A stretch of 64,000 nucleotides of DNA from Atopsyche davidsoni. Lineage: Eukaryota > Arthropoda > Insecta > Trichoptera > Hydrobiosidae. Below, piece by piece: positions 24,119 to 36,009 of this stretch (position 1 is the first letter of the stretch; every line of letters starts with the position of its first letter). The stretch is taken from NCBI GenBank assembly GCA_022113835.1, contig JAILWY010000004.1, forward strand, positions 3,785,501-3,849,500. The letters are read 5' to 3'. The position numbers were made by a program, and so were the translations under genes. Below the pieces are notes generated by a model. That model worked only from the letters and a program-made list of their open reading frames with translations. It did no database searches and was not told the origin of the DNA.

Positions 24119-24464
24119 AGACATGTAGACGTATATAAAAAATTCAATCATTACAAATATGTACATAGAATTTGAGATCTATATTTCATATTAAATATTG
24201 TCGTTAATTCGTGATATTTTATCAATCATGACACCTGTATTAAATTTAAAAAGTGTTTGCAATAATTTTGGGTCATAATGTATGGAGACATATAGACGTA
24301 TATAAAAAAATCAATCATTACAAATATGTACATAGAATTTGAGATCTATATTTCATGTTAAATATTTTCGTTAATTCGTGATATTTTCTTTATCATAACA
24401 CCTGTGTTTAAATTAAAAAAATATTTAAAAAGTGTTTGCAATAATTTTGGGTCATAATGTATGC
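24119..24464 (+). repeat. Tandem duplication of a unit of about 165-175 bp
   Basis: The two successive units start at about 24119 and 24289 (GTAGACGTATAT... and ATAGACGTATAT...) and end with the shared GGGTCATAATGTATG. They differ by a few substitutions and a small insertion in the second unit. The duplication sits inside the spacer of the inverted repeat pair. It is non-coding. Confidence 0.85.
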
Positions 24465-24830
24465 CTTACTGTGCCAGGGCTAATCTGAGAAGGCGGGGTT
24501 AGCTCGGAATGCTTCGTTTTTCGTGACGAGGGTTAAGCTGTCACGGTTTTGATGCGGGTAATATCACCAGCTAAGTGTATTCATTTTTATTCATGTTCCG
24601 TCTGACGAATTGTTAATGAGCGGGCGTAATTTCAGAGGGAGGCCCTAATAACACTCCCGACGCGGCAGTGGCGTCGCGTGAGTGACGTTGTTAATTATTA
24701 CAGCTGATCGTAAGTAATCCGCTGCTCCCGAAGAGTGCGCGATGGGGCGAGGATGTGATTTCATCATTCAGAATTTTCCATCTATGAGGAATACCTGTGT
24801 CATAAACGTGCACAGGAAACCGCAACGGTT
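24465..24830. other. Mixed-composition block, candidate conserved non-coding element
   Basis: This non-repetitive stretch has much higher GC than its flanks. It contains GTTAATTATTACAGCTG (around 24690; overlapping homeodomain-like TAATTA and E-box CAGCTG) and several CG-rich words. It has no long frame and no splice-site pair. The enhancer interpretation is inference. Confidence 0.35.
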
Positions 24831-24937
24831 AAAAATGCATGAAAAAACCGCAATAACTTCTTAAGGCGATAATCCAAAGACACAGTAAACGAACTCTTAC
24901 TAATGTGTATTATAAAATATTTTTATTGCAATAAAAG

Positions 24938-25334
24938 ATAGCGAGCAACAAAATAACACATAAAGTAAAGAAAGCCCCAACAGTCAATTGATATGGAATG
25001 TCAAATGAGAAAGCAAATTTGACATACAATTGAGAATACTTAAATGGGTTTATAATTTAGATACATATATTATTGACTTTTATATCAGATTATAAAAGTA
25101 TAAGACCACAAGTAAAAAGGCACTTAATAAGGAAAAACATTCAGAGACATTAAAAAAAAATTATTTGTGATACGTCTTCGATATTTGCTTGTAGTAAAAC
25201 GACATTAAATTTACAATTTATCTCCAAATTTTTTGCTTCCTTTTAAAATTAAAATAAATACATCACCCAGTTTATAACTCAACACATAAAACAACATTTT
25301 CCTATTTTATTCAAAAGCAAGCTTTGATTTTTCG
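24938..25334 (-). repeat. Right arm of the 400-bp inverted repeat pair
   Basis: Reverse-complement partner of 22909-23322, with the landmarks in reverse order, several small indels and roughly every tenth base changed by eye. The two arms bracket about 1.6 kb. Either this is one large fold-back element with a spacer, or two copies of the same dispersed repeat landed head to head. Confidence 0.75.
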
Positions 25335-25950
25335 TTAATGATTAAAAATATCAACGAGTTTTTTGAGGAATTCGACTTTCTTATTTTCACGTCATTTAAT
25401 GTAACAATTGAGTATCTCTAATAAATTGTTGACTCTTGAATTGTCTGAGAAATTGATCGATAAAGTATTAAACTGTATAACTGGGATAATTTGATAATTT
25501 AAAAATAACTCAAATATCAATAAATCTTTGTTAATTGAAACTTTGAACGGGCTCCAAACAAGTTGAATAAACAATTGTACGTTTGTGTGTTTGCTATGTA
25601 TTGAATAAAGCTTTCAGTCTCAAAGTTAATTTTGTTCCTGTAAACTGAAAGCATTGTAATATAGTTGTTATATTTTCTAGCGTTTACTTTGTTTCACGTG
25701 TCAATAATTTCAGTGAGGATAAATATCAAAGGAAAACAATATTGCGTTCAAACAGACCTGTGACGTATGAAATGATTCAAAGGTTATTATAAATTTAATA
25801 TAAAATATAGCAAAACGTTGCTTGACTAACTATAAACTTAATATATATAAGTTAATTTATAGATACTGAATTAGGCCATTATTCAATGATTTGATTGAAA
25901 ATAAAATTTAAAATTATTAATCGTTTTTTTTTCAGTATTAAGTTTATAAA

Positions 25951-26090
25951 ATTCAATATTTTTGACAGAGTACTTGGTGGAATTCCATTTTAATATTTTT
26001 GAGTAAAATACTTGAGTGATTTTCCACATGTTCGTTTTTATATGTGACCGGTTTCACCACTCTGTTTGATAATGCCAACGTGAAAGGTTG
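25951..26090 (+). mobile_element. Fold-back repeat family, copy 2
   Basis: Opposite in orientation to copy 1. It opens with the family's constant end (TTCAATATTTTTGACAGAG), continues through GAATTCCATTTTAATATTTTTGAG, TTTTCCACATG and GACCGGTTTC, and finishes with CTCTGTTTGATAATGCC and GTGAAAGGTTG. The second arm is missing, and no clear direct repeat flanks it. Confidence 0.7.
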
Positions 26091-26284
26091 TTTTGGTTTA
26101 TTTTGCTCATTTCACCTGGGTAGTTATGAAAATGAAATTTTTCTAACAAAACAACATATTTTTAAAAATTTTATTTAGTTTAAGGTTTAAAATATATCTG
26201 TTAATATAATGTAACAGTAAAAATAAAAAAATAAAATATATTTAAGAAACGTATAATTATTTTATTCTGATCGCGATTAACTTA

Positions 26285-26500
26285 ATTCCACACATGGATT
26301 ATGCTCTCACCCGCAAATCTGAACATCCCATCCTACGTTTCCGGTTCATTCCCGGTTCGATACCGGTTCCGGTTTCGGTTTTGCTCCCCATCGTCAGTAC
26401 GAATCGGGTGTAAGTGACTCGGTTAGGGCGACAGCGGAATACTAAAACTGGGTGTGAACCGACCGGTATTTGTTGACGGCCGGAAATCAGTTATTGGTGC
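26285..26500. promoter_or_regulatory. Block with a homotypic cluster of CCGGTT motifs
   Basis: CCGGTT occurs at 26341-26346, 26352-26357, 26363-26368 and 26369-26374, with a further CGGTT at 26376 or 26377. The block is GC-richer than its flanks and contains no coding frame. CCGGTT is the core of Grainyhead/CP2-type binding sites (known from animals), and four in 34 bases is unusual. Alternatively it is a degenerate minisatellite with a period of about 11 bases. Confidence 0.4.
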
Positions 26501-27164
26501 TCAAGAATATCTATTTTCCGTTAATTAAACTGCCTCCTACCTCAAAGATGTGTAAGGCTGTTGAGCCTGGCTTCATAAATATACTTTTTATTACGAGTTT
26601 GATTCAGTATTCAAAAAATGGAAAAGCCAACCTTTCATTTATCTCATAAATAAATTCTTGGAATCTCTTAACTCTCACTCTTGTTTTTGCATAAACAGTT
26701 TTATTTTAAATGATTTTTTTGTAAATAATTCCCTTCCCTTAAATACATTGTTTAAAGTTCATCTCGTTTGTATTAATATTTATTCTATTTTTCTGAGATT
26801 TTTCTTGTCGTTTCACGTGCAAATCGATTACTCATCACACTGTAAACTGTAAAGTTAAAGCCACCATATTTGTCATCAAGCATTATAATTTAGAAGTCTA
26901 TTTAACGATTTGTTTGTTAGGTCAAAAAATATCAAAAAAAGCAAAACAAATATCTTATTTAACATATTCTGATAATATATTTATATAAACGACACTATTT
27001 ACGTTTATTTAAGTCCAGAAAGGTACGCTATTAAATATGTATGAGTTATATCAGCAATAATTTGGACGAGGGTTATAGACTAGGTGTTGGCAATAGCTCT
27101 ATGAATGTATGCATAGTAATTTTAACCGATCAAAGTTAATCAATAACCATTGTTGTATATTTAA

Positions 27165-27260
27165 TATATTTGACAGAAAGTGCTTGATAGAATTCCACAG
27201 TAATGTTTTATTAAAAAATGCTTAGTTTTTATATAATATGAAACTACTTGTTCGCCCATA
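27165..27260 (+). repeat. Strongly decayed fold-back repeat copy
   Basis: The run TTTGACAGAAAGTGCTTGATAG, followed by GAATTCCACAGTAAT, follows the constant end of the fold-back family with many changes, and GTTCGCCCATA may be the remains of its core. A fragment, no target duplication seen. Confidence 0.4.
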
Positions 27261-27261
27261 A

Positions 27262-28110
27262 ATTAAGTTGAAATCTTGGCAAGTATTTTGGTGTATAAAA
27301 TTTTAAACTGTAATTAAGCAGTTTGTAATCTTTTTCCGTATATAACCAGAATGAAAAGGACGAAATATTAACAAACAAGCGATTTATAAGTTCATAATAA
27401 TTTTTCTTGTAACATTTCATGAGTTTTTAATCGTTACAGCGCCAAGTTATTTGGGTAAGATTGATTTATCACAGCTTGGATTGAGGATGTTTATGAGAGC
27501 GGAAGCAGGTTGCATCGGATGATCCCGTTTTCAGTTTTATTTTGTGGATAAAATTTAAACGAGATCATGCTGCTGAAGCACTTCTCCTGTAAATTTCTCA
27601 CATCATAAAAATAGGACGAAATCACAGTTTATTTCAATTAATCAACGCGATATTTTAAAGTGTGTTAGTTTTATATTACTGTGTGGAGCTTTATTAAAAA
27701 AACAAGATGTTGCAAGCATGCTGAAAATATTTTATTTGTACTATAATAAAGCTTCAAGTATTATTTTTAACAATGCTGCGATTTAGCAAAATGTTGTGAG
27801 GTCTTTGAAAGCCATCCGGGCAGATGAAAAATCGTATTAGTGAGATATGGCCGCGAGGTAAAGGAGTGATGTTCAGTCTGAAATGTCAAAGGAATTTCCA
27901 ACAGAAAACTGTCACGACCAGCTGCATTTTCAAATCTCTGATTCCGAATGAAAAATTGTTTATATCGAAATAGGTTCTTGGGAATACTTTGATCTCACGT
28001 GGCTTGTGATTTAATACGACGCTTTTGAGTTGCTAAAACGATGCTTTGAACTCGTATTTTTTTCTAAAAGTGTACAATTGATATGATATTCTTACTGTTT
28101 GATTTGAAAA
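27262..28110. other. Intergenic AT-rich sequence, no gene seen
   Basis: A mixed-composition stretch at about 27780-27960 is not repetitive and lacks a long frame. I see no other structure. Confidence 0.4.
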
Positions 28111-28115
28111 TTTAT

Positions 28116-28248
28116 ATATAATACATGAACGGTTGGCGAAACCGGTCACAAATAAAAACGAACATGTGGAAAATCACTGAAGTATTTTATTCAAAAATAT
28201 TAACAAGTACTCTCTGTCAAAAATATTGAATATCTCATATAATACATG
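28116..28248 (-). mobile_element. Fold-back repeat family, copy 3 (one arm only)
   Basis: It starts abruptly at the core (GGTTGGCGAAACCGGTC, 28131) and runs to the constant end near 28236. The 12-base direct repeat ATATAATACATG flanks it at 28116-28127 and 28237-28248. A truncated start combined with an intact flanking duplication suggests that half-elements can insert in their own right. Confidence 0.65.
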
Positions 28249-28578
28249 TTTATTTCATACACTTTTTTATAAATAGTACTTCTCAGTTATACTAAAATAC
28301 TCTAGCACATTTGACTTTTTATATTTCAAATGCTGTATTCGTTATTTTAAATAATGAAAATAAATATATTCATGTACTTTTTGCTACGATAATCGTCGAT
28401 TCTTCTTCTTAGAAATAATTAAATTATCGAAAATATGGATAGATTTGGAGGATACTTGTGTGCTTAATATAATATGTTACAAACAATTAATTTATAATTA
28501 TTATTTAATTGGTTTTAGCTGGCGTTTTTATAATACGTTATGCATTTTTAGACGCTTCGCCGTATTTAATCTTAAATA

Positions 28579-28653
28579 TTCGACGTTTCGGTCCCGGTAC
28601 TGAGAGCATCTTCGGAGATGTGCTCAAAATAGTACCAAAACTGGAACGTCGAA
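28579..28653. repeat. Hairpin motif with ACGTTTCGG-type stem
   Basis: The outer arms TTCGACGTT...GGTACT (28579-28601) and AGTACC...AACGTCGAA (28631-28653) are complementary with a few mismatches. An inner stem GAGCATCT/AGATGTGCTC, imperfect by one base, carries a TCGG loop. Short ACGTTTCGG hairpins of this sort occur as dispersed sequences in arthropod genomes, often near retroelement ends. It is a repeat fragment rather than a gene, and the source element is not identified. Confidence 0.5.
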
Positions 28654-28659
28654 ACATTC

Positions 28660-29990
28660 AACATAAATCGCAGCATAACACCCAAAAAGGCTAAATAACA
28701 AAAATATCTTATACACATTTGTGAGATTTAAGTACAAACGATAATCATTTATTATGTTTTGGAGACTAAATGCTTGTTTTATGCATAAAATGGTAGTTTG
28801 TAAAATCGCACAGACATCATAATATATTAATTTTATCAATAAAAAACATGGTGGCATTCTTTGTAAATAAGTCAAAGTGATATTTTATTATTCATGATAT
28901 CCATTAAATTCTATATAAGGGAAATAATACAATAAGAAAGCCAAATAATATTCATGGAAATAAATTTTTCTATTCATTTTTACTAAATTAATATTTTTAC
29001 TTCTTACAAAATCTGTATAATTGAATTTTAAGCGTGAAACTTGGGTTTAAAGATTCTTCAAACACACTCCAAGGGTTTTAAAACCTTGGTCTATTGATCT
29101 ATAAATGTTTTGATAGTCTCTTAGACAATCGGTTATTCATATTTGTTTTTTTTATTATTTTTAGATCACGTGGTTTATTTATTGGCTTATAAAAGTTCAA
29201 ATGATGTTTGGCATTATTGATATTCTTTTGACAATTTAATTTGAAGGTGTTGATGCTGTATTTTCTGTAATTGTGGCAATCACAGTTGCTCCTGTCAGAC
29301 AGTTTGAAAAAGAAAGCCGGAACTTCACGTCTGGTACGTGACAGGAAAACAAGTTGCAAGTTGAAAGTTTAGAAAACCCAAATAACACGGCGCCGGTGGG
29401 CAAAGTATGTGTTTCTAGAAACTGCTATATTTGGAAATAATGCAATTAGCAAGCACTATTTTTGTGAGAGAGTTCCACAGCTCAAGAAAAAGATTCTGTT
29501 AAGAAATCTTATATAAAGTCATTTTATTACGAAATTTATCAAATAAACCAATTTTTTTGTTACGGTCTTGAAAAGTAATAAAATGCAATTGAAAATCACT
29601 GAAACTAACATTGCGATATAACGCTTAATTAACAATCATTCTAACAACTATCAATACTTGTTTTCGTAAGAATAAGAATTTACTGATAAATATTTTTACA
29701 TTGACTTTATCAACGTTTGAGCTTTTTACTAAGATGGGAAGAATTTCGCTGGGAAGCTGGGAAGAATTTCGTTTACAGTATCATAAAAGCACTTAAATCA
29801 AGAATCTCAATATAAAAACAACAACAAAAATACATCTGCAAAACACCCCAAAGGAATAAAATGATGGGCATTTTTCCTAATTCAAGAGGGGTTCCTGAAA
29901 ATGTTTGCATTCGTGAAAAGCACAAAATATGAAAAAACACTCTGAAGGAACGCGAGGAAATATTTCAATTGAACAAAGATGCTCTTTTGA
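28660..29990. other. Intergenic AT-rich sequence, no gene seen
   Basis: I see no supported gene. Open frames of 83 and 86 codons on the minus strand (28624-28875, 29099-29359) have no family-like content. A near-duplicate of 16 bases (GGGAAGAATTTCGCTG and GGGAAGAATTTCGTTT) lies at 29735-29773. Confidence 0.4.
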
Positions 29991-30160
29991 ATAAATTGCG
30001 TACTGATCCGACCTGTCAGCTGCGATACCTCGTCATGGACATGCCGGAGCAGACACTGCGGGACAATTCTGTACCGGAGTCATTAATATCCCGCCGCGTC
30101 TAATGTCGGGGCTGGCGATGTGCAAACGCGGAGACGAGGCTTTCAGAGGAGAGTACCAGT
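29990..30160. other. Mixed-composition block with a short open frame
   Basis: A GC-rich patch in AT-rich surroundings. A plus-strand frame without an ATG runs to a TAA at 30101-30103 and includes an uncharged-to-acidic stretch (YLVMDMPEQTLRD). No convincing splice acceptor precedes it and I do not recognise it. It could be a conserved non-coding element or the relic of an exon. Confidence 0.25.
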
Positions 30161-30310
30161 GAAAAGAAGAAGCCTTTACAAACAATCTGTGATATCAAAT
30201 CAATCAAACAACCAATTTACAGCAAATTGTAGTTTACCTTAGATTAAGAATTAAAAAATTCTAGGACTAGTCGGCCAAAAGCAAATTATGTATTTTTTTT
30301 GGTTTATATA

Positions 30311-30860
30311 GGGTGTCCAATGGTGTCGGGTGAATGTGAATATTGACCGTTACTGCGAAAAATTTTGGGCCCAGAGTTGTAGGAGTTTCTAGGTTTCAAC
30401 TCAAAAACGTGGTTCTAATAAAACGAGGCCATTTGATATACATCTAATCAATCAATTGAAGCTGTTAACGAATTATTCCCTAATAAGGCCATTTCACGTA
30501 GAGGTAACATCAACTGACCTCCCAGAAGCCCCGATCTTAGCCCTCTTAACTATTTAGTATGTGGATACCTTAAAAGTAGGGTTTAAGAGAATAATCAGAT
30601 GAACCTAATGGAATTAAAACAAAACATCAGATCAGAAATGGCAGCAATATTGAGGGCTATGTGTCAGCATGTTAGCAGCAATCTTCGTTCTAGATTAGAA
30701 GAGTTCCAGCAGCGTTACTGTCACCATTTGGATAACACCATCTTTTTGAAATAATTTCCCATTTTGTATTCTTATTATTAACAATTAAAAAAAATACTTG
30801 ATTATAAGTAGTTTTTGTTTTACTGAACTAACAAATACCCGATGCTTTGTTTGGACACCC
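30311..30860 (+). mobile_element. Decayed mariner/Tc1-type element, 550 bp, with terminal repeats and TA flanks
   Basis: The ends GGGTGTCCAA (30311) and TTGGACACCC (30860) are exact inverted repeats; the match extends patchily with TCGGGT. Both ends abut TA dinucleotides, as expected for the TA target site of the IS630-Tc1-mariner superfamily. The interior keeps only the C-terminal third of a transposase reading frame, so this is an internally deleted, non-autonomous relic. Confidence 0.88.
30461..30754 (+). pseudogene. Transposase C-terminal remnant (mariner-type DDE)
   Basis: Read in frame, the segment gives the typical block PPRSPDLSPLN...GYLKSRV, which contains the third catalytic acidic residue region (SPDL). 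It is followed by MELKQNIRSEMAAI and a C-terminus ending in TIFLK and TAA at 30752-30754. In-frame stops replace a tryptophan just before PPRSPD and interrupt the frame after KSRV. The N-terminal DNA-binding domain and the first catalytic aspartates are absent. Family membership is recognised from the motif; it is non-functional. Confidence 0.88.
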
Positions 30861-30864
30861 TATA

Positions 30865-33800
30865 AATAACTAGTATAGGACTAGTCGTAGTAATTAAGTG
30901 TGGGTAAAACGTTAGTCGTAGTTAAACGCAACATCAGAAAAACGGATTTGCAGAAATATGAGAGTGCAGGTTGTTTATTATTTCAATAAATATTTCAGTA
31001 TGTATAAGTTCATATCTCTGTTGTTGGATATCGACGCGTGCTAGTTACTCTAATAATTATGTAAATATTTTTGACACCGGGGCGGGTTGGGCTGGCCATG
31101 GCCGGGAAAGAAATCTGGTGGCGTATTATTTTGAATAAAAGTGAAAAATGATATGTTTCTTCTGCGGAGGGGCGAGTGTTTACTCGAGACATGAAAACAT
31201 CCCCTGAAAGTCGTTAAGTGCTCGCCTTGAGTGCGCCGCTCACTCCCCGCGTGCAAAAATAGACCACGTCGATCTATGTCACGAGAAAAGTTGTGAAATT
31301 AAAAGAGATAAAGTTTCAAGAAATGGGTCAATCGGTTGATAGACTTATTAAAAGAGAGAAATTACAAAGATAAGACTTATATTTCAAAATCCAGACATAT
31401 TTTTTTCCTCATTTCTAATCAGTGTTTCAAAAAATATATGCTCGAATTAATATTTTTAAATATGCTCGAATGAATATTTTTATATATACCTATTTAATAT
31501 CGTCACATAATAACAGCAATAATTTAATTTAAATAAACATAAAACAATAATTAAAATAATGTTATATTTTTTAAAGCAAATAAATTTTGCTGCTAGGCGA
31601 CATAACAAGTAGATATGATTCTAAGTAAAATGAAAAAAATTGCGTGCAATATATTTAGGTCCATATATTTTTTTCCATTTAAACTATACACTTCCAGATA
31701 TTGTAATAAGACATATTTTAATCTATGTTAAAATGTCAATAAATCTTTTATCAAACCCATAACACGCAAACGAGGTTACGGATAACTTTCAATATGATTA
31801 TTGATACATTGATCAATGGACAAGTATTTACAACTAAATATTTGTTAAAAATGAAAAAATCTTCAGTCTCGACTAAATAGATCAACATAAAAAATTGAGT
31901 AGCGTTCACAGATTGATATTTAATTCACTGCTTCCAATCTTTTAAAGTTATATTCCTTATTCAGGCAGCGGGTAAGTTCATCTCTTGAAAGTGAATAGAC
32001 ACATAGATTAGACTCTCGCTAACTTCGACCCGTAATTGACAGGTTGACAGATTGAAAAAGGTTGCCTTATAGTTCGTAACTTCATTACTTTTTAGAGAGA
32101 AGCTCTGGATTATCGATACAAAAACCACAATGGATTACCCTCTTCGCTAGAACGAAATTTATAAATTAGGAAATACGTCCTCTGTCTTTTATAAAGTGTT
32201 TAGTTTCAAAACATAACTTTTCCATGCATTGATTTTACGTGGATAGTAAAATGTTTGGTTTATTACATTAACACTTTATTTTCCAAGCAAAGAAACCAAA
32301 AGTATTTAATACGTTGAATTGTGGTTAAATACATAAAAGCCTAATTTTATCAAAACATGCGATCTTTGCTTAACAAATAATGTATGTACGTTAAAAATAA
32401 AATTTGCCGTGCAATTTTTTGATAATTATTTTATACTTAACGAATTCTTAAAACACGATGTAAGAGTTTTGTGTTTGACATTTAAATTCTATATAAGAAT
32501 CTTATTAATACTAATAAATCTACTATTTTTTAAAGTGGATCAAAAGTAACAAAAAATCAGTTATTACTTGTCGGTTCATTAAGTATTATTTTCTTCAGAT
32601 TATTCTGCCTTAGCATGATATCAACAATTTTTTTGATAGCTCAAGTAAATGAAAGGCCGCGAACAGATAAGACACCCTTTGTCTCTTTTGAATACCCAGA
32701 TGATCGGGAAAAATAAATTTGAAAAGATTAGAAGGGCGAAGAAAATAGGGACCTCGCTTATTTGGGAAACAATGCAGGTTCAAGCAAACAATGGATTGGG
32801 AGATTTTCTAATATTCATAATTTTCAATCACAGCCTTTTGTTTGAGGCCATTCGAAGAAGGGTGGCAGGTACAGTGTGTTTTTCCTGGTGGATGAATTGT
32901 AATTACAAACTCAATTTGGACTTAATAATTAATTATGATGAGATCTGCTGAATTCTTTGGATCTTCCGAATTCTGAAATTGTTTTGCAGGTGAGATTTAT
33001 ATTCTCGTTTTTAGGCATTCTTTAGACAGCTTTTGAGCTTTTTTATACTCAAGACATGGGTCTATTTTATTTTTATTAATTTTGTAATGAATTTGTTTTA
33101 CAAGCATTACAGCTAGAATAGAACCAGGCAAAATTGGTTTTAGAAAAATGAATAAAATATAAATGAGGAAGGGGTAGGGCGTTTGTTTTGGTATGCAGCT
33201 GAAGAGAGATGGCTGTGAAGTTTTGTCTTTAGGGCCCACAGCCTCCCTCGGCTATGAGGGTGGAAGCTGATGTATGACGTGGTTTCAGGCTTTCAGGGTA
33301 TCCTGAGGTGAGGCGGTGCGCATGTGTTGAAGGTGGGTGTGATAAAATTTATTATGCCTCTGCATAGTTTATCTCATTTCTAATAATACTCAGTTTGGAT
33401 ATTATTATATAGAGTTTCGGACTGGCCGAGATGGCGTTTTTTCAAATACAATCCAAGCCCTTTGAAATTTAATATTCTTAAGTCTAAACCTAAGCAAACG
33501 AGAATCCCTTTTTTGCTAAATACTAATTTTAAAAAAATATCTACTTTAAACGTCTAGATATCAAGTATAAAAATATTTTAAACTTGTTTAAAATACTATA
33601 ATTTTTGTATACTTTTTAAAACTCACGAAATCACATTCTTTGATGTGCTCTTTTTTTAATTTCCGACATGTTTCAGAAATTTATAAATTAGAAATTCTTT
33701 ATAATTTTTTGCTATAGCACAAAGTTAGTAAACTAAGCTTTTGAAGAACTATTCAAATCATAAAACATCAAAAGAAAGTTATATCTACGACTTCAAGCAA

Positions 33801-35900
33801 TGAAAAATTTTATGAGTATGTTATTTTTGAATCTGTGATAAATAAAAAATATACGGAATAATTTTTTTAATTATAAAGCAATGTTCGTATATTTGAGGGA
33901 AACAAATTTTTAGTGTTGGGTCTAAATTGTTGGAATCATCAACATAAAAATACCCATAAAAATAGGGGTAAGCTTCAATGGGGTGCCCACCTTTACAAGA
34001 TTAAACGGTCGGGTGTAACAAAAGCTACACAAAAGCATCCCTTCGTCATTACACATCCCTTGTATTGTGAAAAAGCACACAAAAATGACGAAGACAAACT
34101 CTCCAACAAGCCTTATTTATAGGTATGCTCTACCGACCTGATACTTTAGTATATTAGGTCACGCCATCTTGTAGTCTGTTTACATTGAATCTGACTCGAA
34201 TGCTTGGATCATTACAGAAATTCTGAATTAAAAAAACCGCTATGACACGGCTCTCAAAATTTCTCCGTACATAGTTAAATAATTAGGAGATTGATAAAAA
34301 ATACGCTTCGTAAATATTTAAAATTAAATATTGAAAAATGTTAAATATAACTTTTAATTGTGATAGTGGCTTAAAATCTAGTAAATTTTACTTAAATTTA
34401 AGTAGCAAAAAAATTTGTTCCTAAGTGAACATATTTTGAAGAAAAATAAAAGGTTTGAATGAAATATTTTTATGTTAAATTTAGTTTTATCTCATCGCAT
34501 CATTTTATTTATGTTTTCATATTGAGGCTTTTTTCATAAATATTTTATACTGTAGAAAACATGATAAAAAATATTTTTTGACTGGACATCTTTTTAGAGA
34601 ATTGTATGAGGCAAAAGTAAGGAAAAAGAGGCGTTGGAAGAAGAATGCAAAATTTGCGCCAGTGCCTGGTAGTCGGGATTTTAGCTGCATAAGTAAAATT
34701 GGCTCTGGATACATATTTGTTTTATGCGATGCTTACTAACTTTCTCTTAAGAGTGGCATATAAAGAAAAACATCAGCGAGCCACGAATAATGTAAACGCA
34801 GCATCAATCTGAGGTCACAAAAGGAAGGAGCCGTAATAGCTAGACGTTCGAGAGCTTTCCGCAAAGTTTTTCTTTACAAAAATTTAATAACACACCATTT
34901 ACGTATTCTTTTATTGTCTCTCATGGTCCAAACAATATGACGGCCGGGATTCGCGGTATAATAAAACGCCATCCCTTTAATGACGTTCTGAATGCTCTCA
35001 TTGGCCGCCCACCCCCGGGATGTTTACGGTGATATCACGAGGGTAAGGGCTCAATTCTAAGGCATATTGAAAAGGCAGCCTATAAAATATTTTGAACCTA
35101 CTGTCGCTTGTAAATTTAATTCCATTTTATTAGGGGGGTTATAAGGGTTAGTAACCGAGACTGATGGAAGAGGCACTTTAGAATTAATGCGCATTAAATA
35201 CTGGCAATAATGTCTCTGTCGAGTTTGCAACACTGTAAATATTTAAAATCTCCCTAAAGTACTGCCGACCGAGGTAAAGTAAACGTATAAAGTTTTCCGA
35301 ATTTATTTTCAATAAATTTTTCATGATATTGAAGCACCTTGATCTTGATCAATTGATTTTGATAATGGTATGCTTACAAAATTAAATTGTTAGTTTTAAA
35401 AAAATATATTTACCATTACCAATGATGATATATTTAATCGAGATTGTACAAAATTGTGATTTTATTAATCATTTTGATTACAGAGATGATCGTATTTTAC
35501 AATTATTTACGTAAATGCTTTTAATTTAATAAATGAAGAATTTTCAATTTTTTTTATAGTATAAAAAATCAAAACAGGGCCTAGTAACAATGTAGATTAA
35601 CCATGGATAAAGTAATCCTGATAAAGTAATGGACTAAGCATAGCACAGTGGGTGTCGGTGGGCGCAATATACAAAAAAGCAAATAAGACAGCAGTTATAA
35701 GTGGTTAGAAGCAGTTAAAGCTTTAGTGCTTCCAGTGGCCTGTTTTTATTATTAAAACAAACCTCGTTTTATACAGCTTAATTAAAAGTAGCACTTAATA
35801 AAATTATACAAAAATATATACTTTCTATTAACACGGAGGAAATGTGTAATGTTAGCAGGATTAATAAACAAAAAAATTATACAAATCAGACCTGGAACCT
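30865..35900. other. Intergenic AT-rich sequence, no gene seen
   Basis: Open frames at 32649-32951, 32997-33239 and 33913-34122 show no recognisable domain and have the composition of the surroundings. Mixed-composition blocks at about 31185-31260, 33170-33340 and 34945-35060 could be regulatory elements. No tRNA or large repeat was found. Confidence 0.4.
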
Positions 35901-35906
35901 CATAGC

Positions 35907-35926
35907 AGGTTAGGTTAGGTTAGGTT
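35907..35926 (+). repeat. (AGGTT)4, interstitial telomere-type repeat
   Basis: Four exact AGGTT units, a circular permutation of the TTAGG telomere repeat of many insects. It is too short to be a telomere and is probably a microsatellite or a repair scar. Confidence 0.85.
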
Positions 35927-36009
35927 GAATGAGTTTTTAAATAATTTTTTTTTTAAATGTGGTTGCATTTATTTTTAGAAGTGTAAAAGAATTTTCACTT
36001 TAAATATTA

